Of a DNA stretch of 64,000 nucleotides, positions 42,752-52,032 are shown piece after piece. Position 1 is the stretch's first letter; each line of letters begins with the position of its first letter. A model generated the notes under the pieces. It ran no database searches. It was not told where the DNA came from and was given only the letters and a program-made list of their open reading frames with translations. The position numbers and the translations under genes were made by a program. Source of the DNA: Peterkaempfera bronchialis (GTDB lineage: Bacteria; Actinomycetota; Actinomycetes; Streptomycetales; Streptomycetaceae); the NCBI RefSeq assembly GCF_003258605.2, contig NZ_CP031264.1, forward strand, positions 4,526,001-4,590,000, in the 5' to 3' direction.

Positions 42752-43564
42752 GTGGAGCGGGCGCTGGTGGAGGGGCGGGCGGGGTTGCCGACCGGGGTGG
42801 AGGGGCTGCGGGCGTACTGCGGGGAGGACGGGGTGGCGGTGCTGCTGATCGACCGTCCGGCCAAGCGCAACGCCCTGACGCTGGCCATGTGGCGCGGCCT
42901 GCCCGGGGTGCTGGAGCGGCTGGCGGCCGAACCCGGGGTGCGGGTGCTGCTGCTGAGTGGTGCGGGCTCCACGTTCAGTGCCGGGGCCGATATCGCCGAG
43001 CTGCTGGAGATGTACGCGGACCCGGCCCACGCCGATGCGTACCACCGCGACAATGCGGCGGCCGAGGAGGCGTTGGCGGCGTTCCCGCACCCCACGGTGG
43101 CGGTGATCCGGGGGGCGGGGGTGGGCGGCGGGTGCCAACTGGCCGTCGCCTGCGACCTGCGGTTCGCCGCCGAGGACGCCCGACTGGGCATCACCCCGGC
43201 CAAGCTGGGCGTGGTCTACCCGGCGGGGGCCACCGCCCGGCTGGCCCGGCTGGTCGGCCCGGCGCGCGCCAAGTACCTGCTCTTCTCCGCCGACCTGGTG
43301 ACCGGCCGCCGGGCCGAAGTACTGGGCCTGGTGGACGAGGCGGTGCCCGGCGACGCCCTGGAGGCGCGGGCGCTGGAGTACGCCCGTACCGTGGCCGGCC
43401 GGTCGCCGCAGACCCTGGGGGCGGTCAAGGACGTGGTCGCCGCCGTCGCCGAGGGCCGCGACCCGCAGGCCGCCGTGGAACCGTGGGAGCGCAAGTCCCG
43501 GCACGCCCCCGATGTACGGGAGGGGCTGGCCGCCTTCCTGGAGCGGCGCCCGCCCCGCTTCTGA
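42752..43564 (+). CDS. Enoyl-CoA hydratase/isomerase family protein
   Basis: 270 residues from a GTG at 42752 with GGAGGAGG upstream, preferred over a GTG at 42692 that lacks a site. The crotonase fold shows LLIDRPAKRNALTLAM, the oxyanion loop FSAGADIAELLEM and GAGVGGGCQLAVACDLRFAAEDARLG. One expected catalytic Glu of hydratases is replaced in LGITPAKLGVVYPAGAT, so isomerase or another crotonase activity is possible. It acts on a CoA ester in the cytoplasm. Confidence 0.88.
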   Translation: MERALVEGRAGLPTGVEGLRAYCGEDGVAVLLIDRPAKRNALTLAMWRGLPGVLERLAAEPGVRVLLLSGAGSTFSAGADIAELLEMYADPAHADAYHRDNAAAEEALAAFPHPTVAVIRGAGVGGGCQLAVACDLRFAAEDARLGITPAKLGVVYPAGATARLARLVGPARAKYLLFSADLVTGRRAEVLGLVDEAVPGDALEARALEYARTVAGRSPQTLGAVKDVVAAVAEGRDPQAAVEPWERKSRHAPDVREGLAAFLERRPPRF

Positions 43565-43679
43565 GACCACCGGCCGCACACCGCTGCCGCTGCGCCGACC
43601 GTGGCGAGCGGGTGAGGCGGTGCCACGCTCGGCGCAGCAGCCGGGCGCAGCGGGTCCGGGCGGCCCTAGTATCCGGCGT

Positions 43680-44942
43680 ATGTGTGCACTTCGGGCGGTA
43701 CCGGTCACAGCGGCCGGTGCCGCGCTCATGGGCCTGGCGGCCCTCGCAGCCTGCGCCGCCCCGCTGCCCGCACGACCGGTACGCCAGCACCCGTCGGCCG
43801 CCCCCGCTGCCCCCGCCGCCCCCACCGCGACCGCCTCGGCGGAGGGCACCCCCGCACCCGGCTCCACCAGCACCCTGCCGCTGACCTCCCCGACGCCCGG
43901 CGGCGCCCCGGCCGCCTCCGGCCGCAGGCGCTCCACCGCCCCGTTCTCGCTGCTCGGCGCGGTCTGGGACGACGCCCGCAGCCCGCTCAACGCCGTCCTG
44001 CGGGTCCGCACCCGCGACCGCGCCAAGCGGATCTGGACCCCATGGCAGACGCTGCGCCCCGAGGACCACGGCAAGTCCGGCCCCGGTACGGGCAAGAAGC
44101 AGGTGCGCGGCTACACCAGCCCGCTCTGGGTGGGCCCCTCGGACGGCGTGCAGGTCTCGGTGGGCGAGCCCCCCGGCGGCGGCACCCTGCCCAGCGGGCT
44201 GCACCTCGCCCTGATCGACCCCGGCAACCCCGCCCAGCAGCCCGCCATCGCGGGCGGCCCGCCCAGCTGGCTGCTGCTGCTCCCCACCGCCGCCGCCTCG
44301 CCCAGCGGCCGGCCGTACACCGTGCCCCGGCCCGAGATCGTCACCCGGGCGGGCTGGAAGGCCGATGAGTCGCTGCGCCGCAAGGCCCCGATCTACGCGC
44401 CCTCGGTGAAGATGGTCTTCGTCCACCACACCGACAACCCCAACGGCTACGACTGCTCGCAGGTGCCGGAGATGATCCGGGCCATGTACCAGTACCACGT
44501 CACCGAACTGGCCTGGGACGACATCGGCTACAACTTCCTGGTGGACCGCTGCGGCACCATCTACGAGGGCCGGGCCGGCGGGGTGGACCGGCCGGTGGTG
44601 GGCGGCCACACCATGGGGTTCAACATCGGCTCCATGGGCATCGCCGCGATCGGCGACTTCCGCGCCGGGCACAAGGTGCCCAAGGCGATGACCGACTCCA
44701 TCGCCCGGCTGGCCGCCTGGAAGCTCTCGCTGGTCGGGGTGTCGCCCACCGGCAAGGCGGCCATGGTGTCCCAGGACAGCGCCACCCGCTACCCGAGGGG
44801 GACCAGGGTGGTGCTCAACGCCGTCTCCGGGCACCGCGACGCGGTCCAGACCGAGTGCCCCGGCGACGCCCTCTACGCGGCCCTGCCGGGCATCCGGGCC
44901 GCCGCCGCCCGGCTGATCCGCGCCGGGGCGCACCCGCACTGA
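43680..44942 (+). CDS. Secreted peptidoglycan-recognition / N-acetylmuramoyl-L-alanine amidase-like lipoprotein
   Basis: 420 residues from the ATG at 43680; TAGTAT (43667-43672) ends 7 nt before it, so probably leaderless. A lipoprotein signal (LMGLAALAACAA) and a Pro/Ala/Thr linker precede a region PFSLLGAVWDDARSPLNAVL and a PGRP/Amidase_2 domain (about residues 215-410). Zn ligands fit MVFVHHTDN, GHRDAVQTECPGD and the nearby Tyr/His. It should cleave or bind peptidoglycan at the cell surface. It is convergent with the DUF1876 gene. Confidence 0.9.
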   Translation: MCALRAVPVTAAGAALMGLAALAACAAPLPARPVRQHPSAAPAAPAAPTATASAEGTPAPGSTSTLPLTSPTPGGAPAASGRRRSTAPFSLLGAVWDDARSPLNAVLRVRTRDRAKRIWTPWQTLRPEDHGKSGPGTGKKQVRGYTSPLWVGPSDGVQVSVGEPPGGGTLPSGLHLALIDPGNPAQQPAIAGGPPSWLLLLPTAAASPSGRPYTVPRPEIVTRAGWKADESLRRKAPIYAPSVKMVFVHHTDNPNGYDCSQVPEMIRAMYQYHVTELAWDDIGYNFLVDRCGTIYEGRAGGVDRPVVGGHTMGFNIGSMGIAAIGDFRAGHKVPKAMTDSIARLAAWKLSLVGVSPTGKAAMVSQDSATRYPRGTRVVLNAVSGHRDAVQTECPGDALYAALPGIRAAAARLIRAGAHPH

Positions 44943-45011
44943 CCGGTCGGCCCGAGGACGCCGACAGCAGGTCCGGCGCATAGACGGCGGCGGCGATCCG
45001 GTGCGGGATCA

Positions 45012-45030
45012 CCCTGACGTGCCGTCAGGG
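45012..45030. terminator. Tri-loop hairpin between convergent genes
   Basis: CCCTGACG (45012-45019), loop TGC, CGTCAGGG (45023-45030): a perfect 8-bp stem between the amidase stop and the DUF1876 stop. Confidence 0.6.
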
Positions 45031-45040
45031 CGCGACCGGC

Positions 45041-45304
45041 TCAGTACATGAGGTGGATCGGGCGGCGCACCTCGTCCTCGATGTCCCCGGACGCCTGCGA
45101 GAACACCTTGCGGGCCAGTGCGCTCAGCGCCCGCGCCGCCGCCAGCTCCTCGCCGATCCTGGCCTCCGGCCGGTCGGTGTCGCTACAGGTGGAGGCGCCA
45201 CGGGCGGTCACCCCGGGTGCCCGCTCACCCACCAGCCTGGCCTCGCACTCGGTGTGCCTGCCGTCCTCGTCGAAGAACAGCCGGACGTCCCATTCGTGGC
45301 GCAT
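45041..45304 (-). CDS. DUF1876 protein
   Basis: 87 residues from the ATG at 45304. It has the family pattern EWDVRLFFDEDGRHTECEAR, GEELAAARALSALARKVF and the C-terminal IHLMY. The family (including Rv2632c of M. tuberculosis) has a dsRBD-like alpha/beta fold and no known role; several members are stress-induced. Confidence 0.88.
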   Translation of the reverse strand: MRHEWDVRLFFDEDGRHTECEARLVGERAPGVTARGASTCSDTDRPEARIGEELAAARALSALARKVFSQASGDIEDEVRRPIHLMY

Positions 45305-45407
45305 GGTGTCCACTTCCCTCGGGTCTCCCACGCTCGGCCCCCGAGTCTTCAGGGTGCGCCCGGCCTGCCGGGCCGGGCAAGCGGCCGGGCAAGCGGCCGG
45401 GCAAGCG

Positions 45408-45779
45408 TCAGACCCGGTGGCCCTGGCCGCGCAGCCAGCGGTGTACCGCCTCCTTGTCGGCGACGGTGATCCGGGGGCCGGGGCGGGTGGGGCCCTCGTC
45501 CTGGTTGAAGCCGGTGTCGGTGACCCGGGCGGTGACCCAGTCGGCCAGCTCCTGCGCGGTCTCGGGCGGCAGCCGGCCGGTGTCCTGCCAGGCCCGCCGG
45601 GCGGCCTCGGCGGCCTGCGGATCGTCCTCGGCGGCCTCCGCCAGCCAGAGCGGCACCAGGCGGGCGGCCGTCCCGGCGTCCGAGGCGTGGTCGGCGCTGA
45701 GGTGGTCGGCGCTGAGGTGGTCGGCGCGGAGGCGGTCGGCGCTGGGGTGGTCGGCGCGGAGGGGTGCGGAGTCGTCCAT
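45408..45779 (-). CDS. Hypothetical protein with N-terminal pentapeptide-type repeats
   Basis: 123 residues from the ATG at 45779. The N-terminus repeats (R/S)ADH(L/P) about six times, coded by a 15-bp tandem repeat (TCGGCGCTGAGGTGG on the plus strand). The C-terminal ~80 residues (VPLWLAEAAEDDPQAAEAAR … GPRITVADKEAVHRWLRGQG) are helical and acidic. I recognise no family. A 12-bp unit repeated three times (45371-45406) abuts the stop codon, so this locus is prone to slippage. Confidence 0.6.
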   Translation of the reverse strand: MDDSAPLRADHPSADRLRADHLSADHLSADHASDAGTAARLVPLWLAEAAEDDPQAAEAARRAWQDTGRLPPETAQELADWVTARVTDTGFNQDEGPTRPGPRITVADKEAVHRWLRGQGHRV

Positions 45780-45836
45780 GGACGGGAGCGTGACCGATAT
45801 GGGCCGCTTTATTCCGGGCTCCGAGCGAGAAGAGGG

Positions 45837-45872
45837 GCGCGGTGCCGCAGGCCGCCGCCTGCGGCACCGCGC
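45837..45872. terminator. Perfect 16-bp hairpin terminator of xylA
   Basis: GCGCGGTGCCGCAGGC (45837-45852), loop CGCC, GCCTGCGGCACCGCGC (45857-45872), starting 7 bases after the xylA stop. Confidence 0.8.
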
Positions 45873-45879
45873 GGTCCGG

Positions 45880-47049
45880 TCAGCGCACGCCGAGCAGGTG
45901 GTCCATCGCGAGCTGGTCCAGCTGCTCGAAGGCCATGCCCCGGGCGGCGGCACGGTCCACGTCGAAGTCCTCGAACGCGGTCCGGTCGGCCAGCAGGTCG
46001 GCGGCGGTCTCGCCCTCGTTGAGGGTGGGCTGCGCCAGCTCGTCCAGGCGCGCGGCGCGCAGCGCCTCCTGCACGGCCGGGTCGGCGCGGAAGGCCAGCG
46101 CCTTCTCCTTGAGGATCAGGTAGTTGCGCATGCAGCCTGCGGCGGACGCCCAGACGCCGTCGAAGTCCTCGGTGCGCGGCGGCTTGAAGTCGAAGTGGCG
46201 CGGGCCCTCGTACCCGGCCGACTCCAGCAGGTCCACCAGCCAGAACGCCTGGCGCAGGTCACCGGCGCCGAACCGCAGGTCCTGGTCGTACTTGATGCCG
46301 GACTGGCCGTTGAGGTCGATGTGGAAGAGCTTGCCGTGCCAGAGCGCCTGGGCGATGCCGTGCGGGAAGTTGAGCCCGGCCATCTGCTCGTGGCCGACCT
46401 CGGGGTTGAGGCCCACCCGGTCGGCGTGCTCCAGCTCGTTGATGAACGCCAGGGCGTGGCCCACGGTCGGCAGCAGGATGTCGCCGCGCGGCTCGTTGGG
46501 CTTGGGCTCGATGGCGAAGCGCAGGTCGTAGCCCTGCGAGACCACATAGTCGCCCAGCAGGTCGAACGCCTCCTTGAGGCGGTCGAGCGCCACCCGGACG
46601 TCCTTGGCGGCGCCGGACTCGGCACCCTCGCGGCCACCCCAGGCGACATAGGTGGTGGCGCCAAGCTCCACCGCCAGGTCGATGTTGCGGATGGTCTTGC
46701 GCAGCGCGTAGCGGCGCACGTCGCGGTCGTTGGCGGTGAACGCGCCGTCCTTGAAGACCGGGTGGGTGAAGAGGTTGGTGGTGGCCATCGGCACCTTCAT
46801 GCCGGTGGCGTCCAGCGCCTGGCGGAACCGCTTGACGACCCCCTCACGCTCGGTGTCGGAGGAGCCGAAGGGGATCAGGTCGTCGTCGTGGAAGGTGACG
46901 CCGTGCGCGCCCAACTCGGCGAGGCGGGTGACCGTCTCCACCGGGTCCAGTGCCGGGCGGGTCGCCTCGCCGAACGGGTCGCGGCCCTGCCAGCCGACCG
47001 TCCAGAGGCCGAAGGTGAACTTGTCTGCGGGGGTCGGGGTGATGCTCAT
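45880..47049 (-). CDS. xylA: Xylose isomerase
   Basis: 389 residues from the ATG at 47049. It converts D-xylose to D-xylulose (and glucose to fructose) as a tetramer with two divalent metals. Active-site blocks: [13 protein letters not shown] (catalytic His), [42 protein letters not shown] and [16 protein letters not shown]. The length and the [18 protein letters not shown] start are those of Streptomyces enzymes. It is divergent from xylB-xylR across a 107-base promoter region with an AT-rich operator. Confidence 0.97.
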   Translation of the reverse strand: MSITPTPADKFTFGLWTVGWQGRDPFGEATRPALDPVETVTRLAELGAHGVTFHDDDLIPFGSSDTEREGVVKRFRQALDATGMKVPMATTNLFTHPVFKDGAFTANDRDVRRYALRKTIRNIDLAVELGATTYVAWGGREGAESGAAKDVRVALDRLKEAFDLLGDYVVSQGYDLRFAIEPKPNEPRGDILLPTVGHALAFINELEHADRVGLNPEVGHEQMAGLNFPHGIAQALWHGKLFHIDLNGQSGIKYDQDLRFGAGDLRQAFWLVDLLESAGYEGPRHFDFKPPRTEDFDGVWASAAGCMRNYLILKEKALAFRADPAVQEALRAARLDELAQPTLNEGETAADLLADRTAFEDFDVDRAAARGMAFEQLDQLAMDHLLGVR

Positions 47050-47071
47050 GGTGCGGCTCCTCTAGCGCCTT

Positions 47072-47100
47072 CTATTTCGTCAGGCCAAAAAACAAATTAG
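47072..47100. promoter_or_regulatory. Candidate XylR operator
   Basis: CTATTTCGT (47072-47080) and ACAAATTAG (47092-47100) form an imperfect dyad (7 of 9) in an AT-rich island between xylA and xylB. ROK-type XylR regulators bind AT-rich dyads containing TTTGT/ACAAA, so this is the probable site. Confidence 0.5.
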
Positions 47101-47156
47101 TATGCGGCGGCGCCGTACGGAAGCCCCGCGGCGCCGAAGTCGCCAAAGGAGTGGCC

Positions 47157-48584
47157 ATGAACACAGGTCAGCGGGTCGTGATCGGGGTGGACAGCTCCAC
47201 CCAGGCCACCAAGGCGGTGGCCGTCGACGTGGAGAGCGGCGAGGTGCTGGCCGAGGGCCGCGCCGCGCACACCGTCAACGGCACCGGAGGCGCCCGCGAG
47301 AGCGACCCCGAGCAGTGGTGGTCGGCCTTCACCGAGGCAGTCGCCGCCACCGGGTACGCCGACCGGGCCGCCGCCGTCGCGGTCGGCGGCCAGCAGCACG
47401 GACTGGTCGCGCTGGACGCCGACGGCCGACCGGTGCACCCCGCCCTGCTCTGGAACGACACCCGCTCCGCACCGCAGGCCGCCGCCCTCACCGAACGGCT
47501 CGGCCGCGACGCCTGGGCGGAGCGCACCGGCTCCGTCCCCACCGCCGCCTTCACCGTCGCCAAGTGGGCCTGGCTGCGCGAGCACCACCCCGAGGCCGCC
47601 GCCCGCACCGCCGCCGTCCGGCTGCCCCACGACTACCTCACCGGCCGCCTCACCGGCTCCGGCACCACCGACCGGGGCGACGCCTCCGGCACCGGCTGGT
47701 GGGGCGAGCACGGCTACGACAAGGAGATCCTGGACCTGGTCGGGCTCGACCGGGCGCTGCTCCCCGAGGTGGTCGAGCCGGGCCGCGCCGCAGGCGCCGT
47801 ACGGGCCGGATCACCGCTGCCCGAGGGCATCCCGGTCGCCGCCGGGACCGGCGACAACATGGCCGCCGCCCTCGGCCTCGGCCTGGAACCCGGACTGCCC
47901 GTGGTCTCCCTCGGCACCTCCGGCACCGCCTACGCCGTCACCCGGGGCCGCCCCGCCGACCGCAGCGGCACCGTGGCCGGCTTCGCCGACGCCTCCGGCC
48001 GCTGGCTGCCGCTGGCCTGCACCCTCAACTGCACCCTCGCCGTGGACCGGATCGCCGCCCTGCTCGGCCGCGACCGCGCCGACGTCGAACCCGGCGGCAC
48101 CGCTGTGGTGCTGCCCTTCCTCGACGGCGAACGCACCCCCGACCTGCCCTACGCCTCCGGGCTGCTGCACGGGCTGCGCCATGACACCACCCCCGGCCAG
48201 CTGCTCCAGGCCGCCTACGACGGCGCCGCCCACGCGCTGCTCACCGCCCTGGACGACGTGCTGCGCCACGGCGGCGAGGCCGCCGACGACGCGCCGATCC
48301 TGCTCATCGGCGGCGGCGCCCGGGGCACCGCCTGGCAGGACACCGTGCGCCGCCTCTCCGGAAGGGCCGTACGCATCCCCCGGGCGGCGGAGCTGGTCGC
48401 GCTGGGCGCCGCCGCCCAAGCCGCCGGACTGCTCACCGGGGAGGAGCCCGCCGCCGTCGCCCGCCGCTGGGGCACCACCGACGGCCCGCTGCTCGACCCG
48501 CTGCCCCGGGACGACGAAGCGCTCGCCCGCATCGCCGATACCCTGCTCAGGGCTGGGCGGCTGTTCGAGGGGCCGGGCCGCTGA
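47157..48584 (+). CDS. xylB: Xylulokinase
   Basis: 475 residues from the ATG at 47157, with AAAGGAG 5-6 nt before; a GTG at 47151 is a weaker option. FGGY-kinase motifs: VIGVDSSTQATKAVAVD, AVGGQQHGLVALD, DRGDASGTGWW, GTGDNMAAALGLG, SLGTSGTAYAV and LLIGGGARGTAWQ. It phosphorylates D-xylulose with ATP to feed the pentose phosphate pathway. xylR follows after 24 bases, so the two form an operon. Confidence 0.96.
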   Translation: MNTGQRVVIGVDSSTQATKAVAVDVESGEVLAEGRAAHTVNGTGGARESDPEQWWSAFTEAVAATGYADRAAAVAVGGQQHGLVALDADGRPVHPALLWNDTRSAPQAAALTERLGRDAWAERTGSVPTAAFTVAKWAWLREHHPEAAARTAAVRLPHDYLTGRLTGSGTTDRGDASGTGWWGEHGYDKEILDLVGLDRALLPEVVEPGRAAGAVRAGSPLPEGIPVAAGTGDNMAAALGLGLEPGLPVVSLGTSGTAYAVTRGRPADRSGTVAGFADASGRWLPLACTLNCTLAVDRIAALLGRDRADVEPGGTAVVLPFLDGERTPDLPYASGLLHGLRHDTTPGQLLQAAYDGAAHALLTALDDVLRHGGEAADDAPILLIGGGARGTAWQDTVRRLSGRAVRIPRAAELVALGAAAQAAGLLTGEEPAAVARRWGTTDGPLLDPLPRDDEALARIADTLLRAGRLFEGPGR

Positions 48585-48608
48585 CCGACCGGAGAGGGTG
48601 AAGCAGAC

Positions 48609-49892
48609 GTGCGCCAGCCGACCGCCAACGGCGGGGTCCCTAACCGGCCCGCCCCCGCCTCGCAGCAGACCATGCGGCGGCAGAACCTCGCCCTGGTCCT
48701 CCAGGAGGTCGCCGCCGGCGCACCGCTCTCCCGCGCCGAGGTCGCGGCGGCCAGCGGGCTGACCCGCGCCGCCGTCTCCTCCCTGGTCGAGGAGTTGATC
48801 GGTGCCGGGCTGCTGGCCGAGCTGGGGCCCGCCCCCAGCGGCCGGGTCGGCCGCCCCGGCACCGCCCTCACCCTCAACCCGCAGGGCCCCGCCGGACTCG
48901 GCGCCGAGATCGGCGTGGAGCACCTGGCCGCCTGCGTGGTCGACCTGCGCGGCGAGGCCCGGGTCTGGACCCGGATCGCCGCCGACAACCGGGGGCGGCC
49001 CGCCGCCGAGGTCCTGGCCGACCTCGCCGCCCTGCTGCGCACCGTCGCCGCCGAGGCCGCTCCGGCGCTGCGCCCGGCCGGGCTGGGGATCGCCGTCCCC
49101 GGCCTGGTCGGCGCCGAACCCGGGCTGGTCCGGCGGGCCGCCAACCTCGGCTGGTCCGACGTACCGGTGATCGCCCTGCTCCGCTCGGAGCTGCGCCTGG
49201 CCGGGGCCCCGGACCTGGCCGCGCTCCCGGCCGAGGTGGACAACGAGGCCAACCTGGGCGGCCTCGCCGAACTGTGGCTGGGCGACCACGCGGGTACCGG
49301 GGACTTCGTGCACATCTCGGCCGAGGCCGGGATCGGCGCGGCGCTGATCGTGGCCGGCCGCCTCTTCCGGGGGGCCCGCGGCTTCGCCGGGGAGCTGGGG
49401 CATGTCCCGGTGGAGCCGGACGGCCCGCCGTGCGCCTGCGGGTCGCGCGGCTGCCTGGAGCAGTACGCGGGCGAGCGGGCGGTGCTGAGGGCCGCCGGGC
49501 CGGGGAGCGCCAGGGCCGATACCGGCCATTCTTCGGGCGAGGCGGGTTCCGGTCGTGACTGGATCGCGCTGCTCGCCGACCGCGCGGCCGACGGCGACCC
49601 GGCCGTCCTCGCCGCCCTGGACCGGGCCGGTACCGCGCTGGGTACGGCGGTCGCCGGAGCGGTCAACCTGATCGACCCGGCCTCGGTCATCCTCGGCGGC
49701 GGCTACGCCGAGCTGGGGGAGTGGCTGCTGCCCGGGATGCGCCGCGAACTCACCGCCCGGGTCACCGTGCGGCCCTGGTCCGACGACTGGCTGGCGGTCT
49801 CCGTACTGGGCCGCCGGGGCCCGCTGCTGGGTGCGGCGGCCGGTGTCGTACGGGCCATCGTGGAGGACCCGGGCCGGTTCGCCGCGCAGTGA
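48609..49892 (+). CDS. xylR: ROK-family xylose repressor XylR
   Basis: 427 residues from a GTG at 48609. An N-terminal winged helix (RRQNLALVLQEVAAGAPLSRAE, ASGLTRAAVSSLVEELI) precedes a ROK sugar-kinase-like domain with AEAGIGAALIVAGRLFRGA and the zinc motif CACGSRGCLEQ. Its placement after xylB marks it as the xylose regulator, likely acting at 47072-47100. The ROK catalytic Asp region is not obvious, as expected for a regulator. Confidence 0.92.
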   Translation: MRQPTANGGVPNRPAPASQQTMRRQNLALVLQEVAAGAPLSRAEVAAASGLTRAAVSSLVEELIGAGLLAELGPAPSGRVGRPGTALTLNPQGPAGLGAEIGVEHLAACVVDLRGEARVWTRIAADNRGRPAAEVLADLAALLRTVAAEAAPALRPAGLGIAVPGLVGAEPGLVRRAANLGWSDVPVIALLRSELRLAGAPDLAALPAEVDNEANLGGLAELWLGDHAGTGDFVHISAEAGIGAALIVAGRLFRGARGFAGELGHVPVEPDGPPCACGSRGCLEQYAGERAVLRAAGPGSARADTGHSSGEAGSGRDWIALLADRAADGDPAVLAALDRAGTALGTAVAGAVNLIDPASVILGGGYAELGEWLLPGMRRELTARVTVRPWSDDWLAVSVLGRRGPLLGAAAGVVRAIVEDPGRFAAQ

Positions 49893-50021
49893 CGCCTCCG
49901 GGGCCGGGCGGGCGGCCCCTGGGCAGCGGGGACGTCCGTCGCACCGGGAATCCGCACAGGGAATGCACAGGGAATACTGAGGGCCGACATCGGCCGGGGG
50001 ACGACCGGAGGGCGAGACGGA

Positions 50022-50477
50022 GTGGAGAAGGGCTACGGGGCGGCGGATGACGCCTTCGGCTCGGTGGAACGCGAGTTGGCACTGCTCTTCCGGCGGGCCG
50101 GGGCCCGCGCGGCGGAGATGGCCCGCGAGGTCCACCCGGAGCTGGAGGGCAGTGCGTATCCGCTGCTGGCCTACATCGGGATCGAGGGCAAGGTCCGGGT
50201 CACCGACATCGGCCTGCACTTCGGCGTCGGCAAGGGCACGGTGAGCCGGCAGATCAAGGCGCTGGAGGAACTGGGCCTGATCCGCCGGGAGTCCGACCCG
50301 CTGGACGGCCGGGTCTCCCTGGTCTCGCTCACCGAGGAGGGGGACCGCCGCTACACCAGCGCGCGGAACGCCCGGATGGGCTCCATCCGGGCGCTGCTCG
50401 GCACCTGGCAGCCGACCGATGTGGCCACCTTCGCCGACCTGCTGCACCGCTTCAACGAGGTGATCGAGAACAGCTGA
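50022..50477 (+). CDS. MarR-family transcriptional regulator
   Basis: 151 residues from a GTG at 50022. The winged helix is complete: AYIGIEGKVRVTDIGLHFGV, KGTVSRQIKALEELGLIRR, and the wing DPLDGRVSLVSLTEEG. It follows xylR by 129 bases on the same strand. No divergent target is adjacent; a run of near-identical CAGCTCGGTGGT units lies just after its stop (50502-50540). Confidence 0.9.
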   Translation: MEKGYGAADDAFGSVERELALLFRRAGARAAEMAREVHPELEGSAYPLLAYIGIEGKVRVTDIGLHFGVGKGTVSRQIKALEELGLIRRESDPLDGRVSLVSLTEEGDRRYTSARNARMGSIRALLGTWQPTDVATFADLLHRFNEVIENS

Positions 50478-50535
50478 CCGCCGCCGGGCCCGGCGGCGGT
50501 CAGCTTGGTGGTCAGCTCGGTGGTCAGCTCGGTGG

Positions 50536-50793
50536 TCAGCTTGCGGCGATCAGCCAGATCCCGTAGCCGACCGCCGTCGCGCAGGCGGCGAAGCAGGTGA
50601 CGGCTGCCCCCAGCGCCACGCGTCCGCCGACCACGCCGCTGCTGCCCGTGTCACCGCCGCCCGCGGCTGCCTCGCGGGCGGCCTCATGGCGGGAGAGGGC
50701 CAGGGTGCCCAGGGCGAAGGCCGCGACCACCGCGACGGTGATGCCGAAGCTGACCCCGGCGGTGCCGGCGAGCGCGCCCCACTTGATGTGCAT
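50536..50793 (-). CDS. Small two-helix membrane protein linked to the phosphate transporter
   Basis: 85 residues from the ATG at 50793. Two hydrophobic segments (GVSFGITVAVVAAFALGTLAL and ALGAAVTCFAACATAVGYGIW) flank a short Gly-rich loop. It lies 35 bases after the Pit transporter stop on the same strand, so they share a transcript. A helper or regulator of the transporter is a reasonable guess, nothing more. Confidence 0.8.
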   Translation of the reverse strand: MHIKWGALAGTAGVSFGITVAVVAAFALGTLALSRHEAAREAAAGGGDTGSSGVVGGRVALGAAVTCFAACATAVGYGIWLIAAS

Positions 50794-50828
50794 GGCGTCG
50801 GTTCCCTTTCGTCTTCCGTCAGGTGCCG

Positions 50829-51992
50829 TCAGGCCGCGATGCCGGTCTGCGGCAGCGGTGCCGGAGCGGTGGGCAGCGGCGCGGGACCGTCGTCGGTGAC
50901 CACATTGCCGGAGTGCACCGGGCGGCGGCGCGAGGTCAGCCAGACCGTGGTGGAACCGGAGACCAGCAGGACGCCCACCACGGCGACGCCCGCGTCGCCC
51001 AGCCCGGCGATCCAGGCGGCGCCCGCGGCCACCGTGCCGGCGGCGGGGAGCGTCATCAGCCAGGCGTAGACCATGCGGCGGGCGACGCTCCAGCGCACCC
51101 TGCCGTCGGGAGCGCCGAGGCCCGCGCCCAGGACGCCGCCGGTACAGACATGGGTGGTGGAGAGGCCGAAGCCCATGTGCGAGGAGGCCAGGATCACCGA
51201 GGTGGCCGCCGTCTCCGAGGCGAACCCCTGGCGGGGCTCGATGTCGGTGAGTCCCTTGCCCATGGTGCGGATGATCCGCCAGCCGCCCATGTAGGTGCCC
51301 GCCGCGATGGCCAGACCGGCGCTGAGGACCACCCAGACCGGCGGGTTGGCCCCGGCGCCCAGGGACCCGGCGGAGATCAGGGTGAGGGTGATGACGCCCA
51401 TGGTCTTCTGGGCGTCATTGGTGCCGTGGGCCAGCGAGACCAGCGAGGCGGAGGCGACCTGGCCGAGCCGGAAGCCCCGGCCGGTGGTCCCGGCGGAGGC
51501 GCCCCGGGTGATCCGGTACGCGAGCCTGGTGGCCCCCCAGGAGGCGAGCCCGGCCACCACCGGGGAGGCCAGCGCCGGGATGAGGATCTTGGTGACGACC
51601 GTCTCGAAGTGCACCCCGTGCACCCCGACGCCGACCAGGGTGGCGCCGATCAGTCCGCCGTAGAGCGCATGGGAGGAACTGGAGGGCAGACCCAGCAGCC
51701 AGGTCAGCAGGTTCCAGAGGATCGCTCCGGCCAGCGCGGCGAAGATGATCTCCGGATGGACACCGGCGCTCTCGTCGATGATGCCGCCGGAGATGGTCTT
51801 GGCGACTTCGACGGAGAGGAACGCGCCCGCGAGATTGAGGACCGCCGAGATGGCGACCGCGACCTTCGGCCGCAGCGCTCCCGTGGCAATGGACGTCGCC
51901 ATGGCGTTGGCCGTGTCGTGGAAGCCGTTGGTGAAGTCGAAGGCGAGGGCCGTGATGATCACGACGGCCACCAGGAACGTGATGTGTTCCAT
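50829..51992 (-). CDS. pit: Low-affinity inorganic phosphate transporter (PiT family)
   Basis: 387 residues from the ATG at 51992. Both inverted PiT signature repeats are visible: FDFTNGFHDTANAMATSIATG near the N-terminus and SLAHGTNDAQKTMGVITL in the middle, with GLPSSSSHALYGGLIGA and SHMGFGLSTTHVCTGGVLG. About ten membrane segments. It couples metal-phosphate uptake to protons. A PHO box 41-69 bases upstream implies control by PhoR-PhoP. It resembles PitH2 of S. coelicolor in having the small membrane-protein gene next to it, as far as I recall. Confidence 0.94.
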   Translation of the reverse strand: MEHITFLVAVVIITALAFDFTNGFHDTANAMATSIATGALRPKVAVAISAVLNLAGAFLSVEVAKTISGGIIDESAGVHPEIIFAALAGAILWNLLTWLLGLPSSSSHALYGGLIGATLVGVGVHGVHFETVVTKILIPALASPVVAGLASWGATRLAYRITRGASAGTTGRGFRLGQVASASLVSLAHGTNDAQKTMGVITLTLISAGSLGAGANPPVWVVLSAGLAIAAGTYMGGWRIIRTMGKGLTDIEPRQGFASETAATSVILASSHMGFGLSTTHVCTGGVLGAGLGAPDGRVRWSVARRMVYAWLMTLPAAGTVAAGAAWIAGLGDAGVAVVGVLLVSGSTTVWLTSRRRPVHSGNVVTDDGPAPLPTAPAPLPQTGIAA

Positions 51993-52032
51993 AACCAAAC
52001 AATCGTCTTAGGCGTTGTCGTCGCGGTGACCG

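Noticed and set aside
40739-44942. Biosynthetic gene cluster around the tyrosinase
   Set aside because: Neighbours are a Nudix hydrolase, a crotonase and an amidase on mixed strands, with no core synthase, precursor peptide or dedicated exporter.
47811-50447. Minus-strand open frame of nearly 880 codons opposite xylB, xylR and the MarR gene
   Set aside because: It is antisense to three clear genes, has shadow codon use (Gly/Gln/Arg/Ala-rich) and shows no domain. High GC keeps such frames open.
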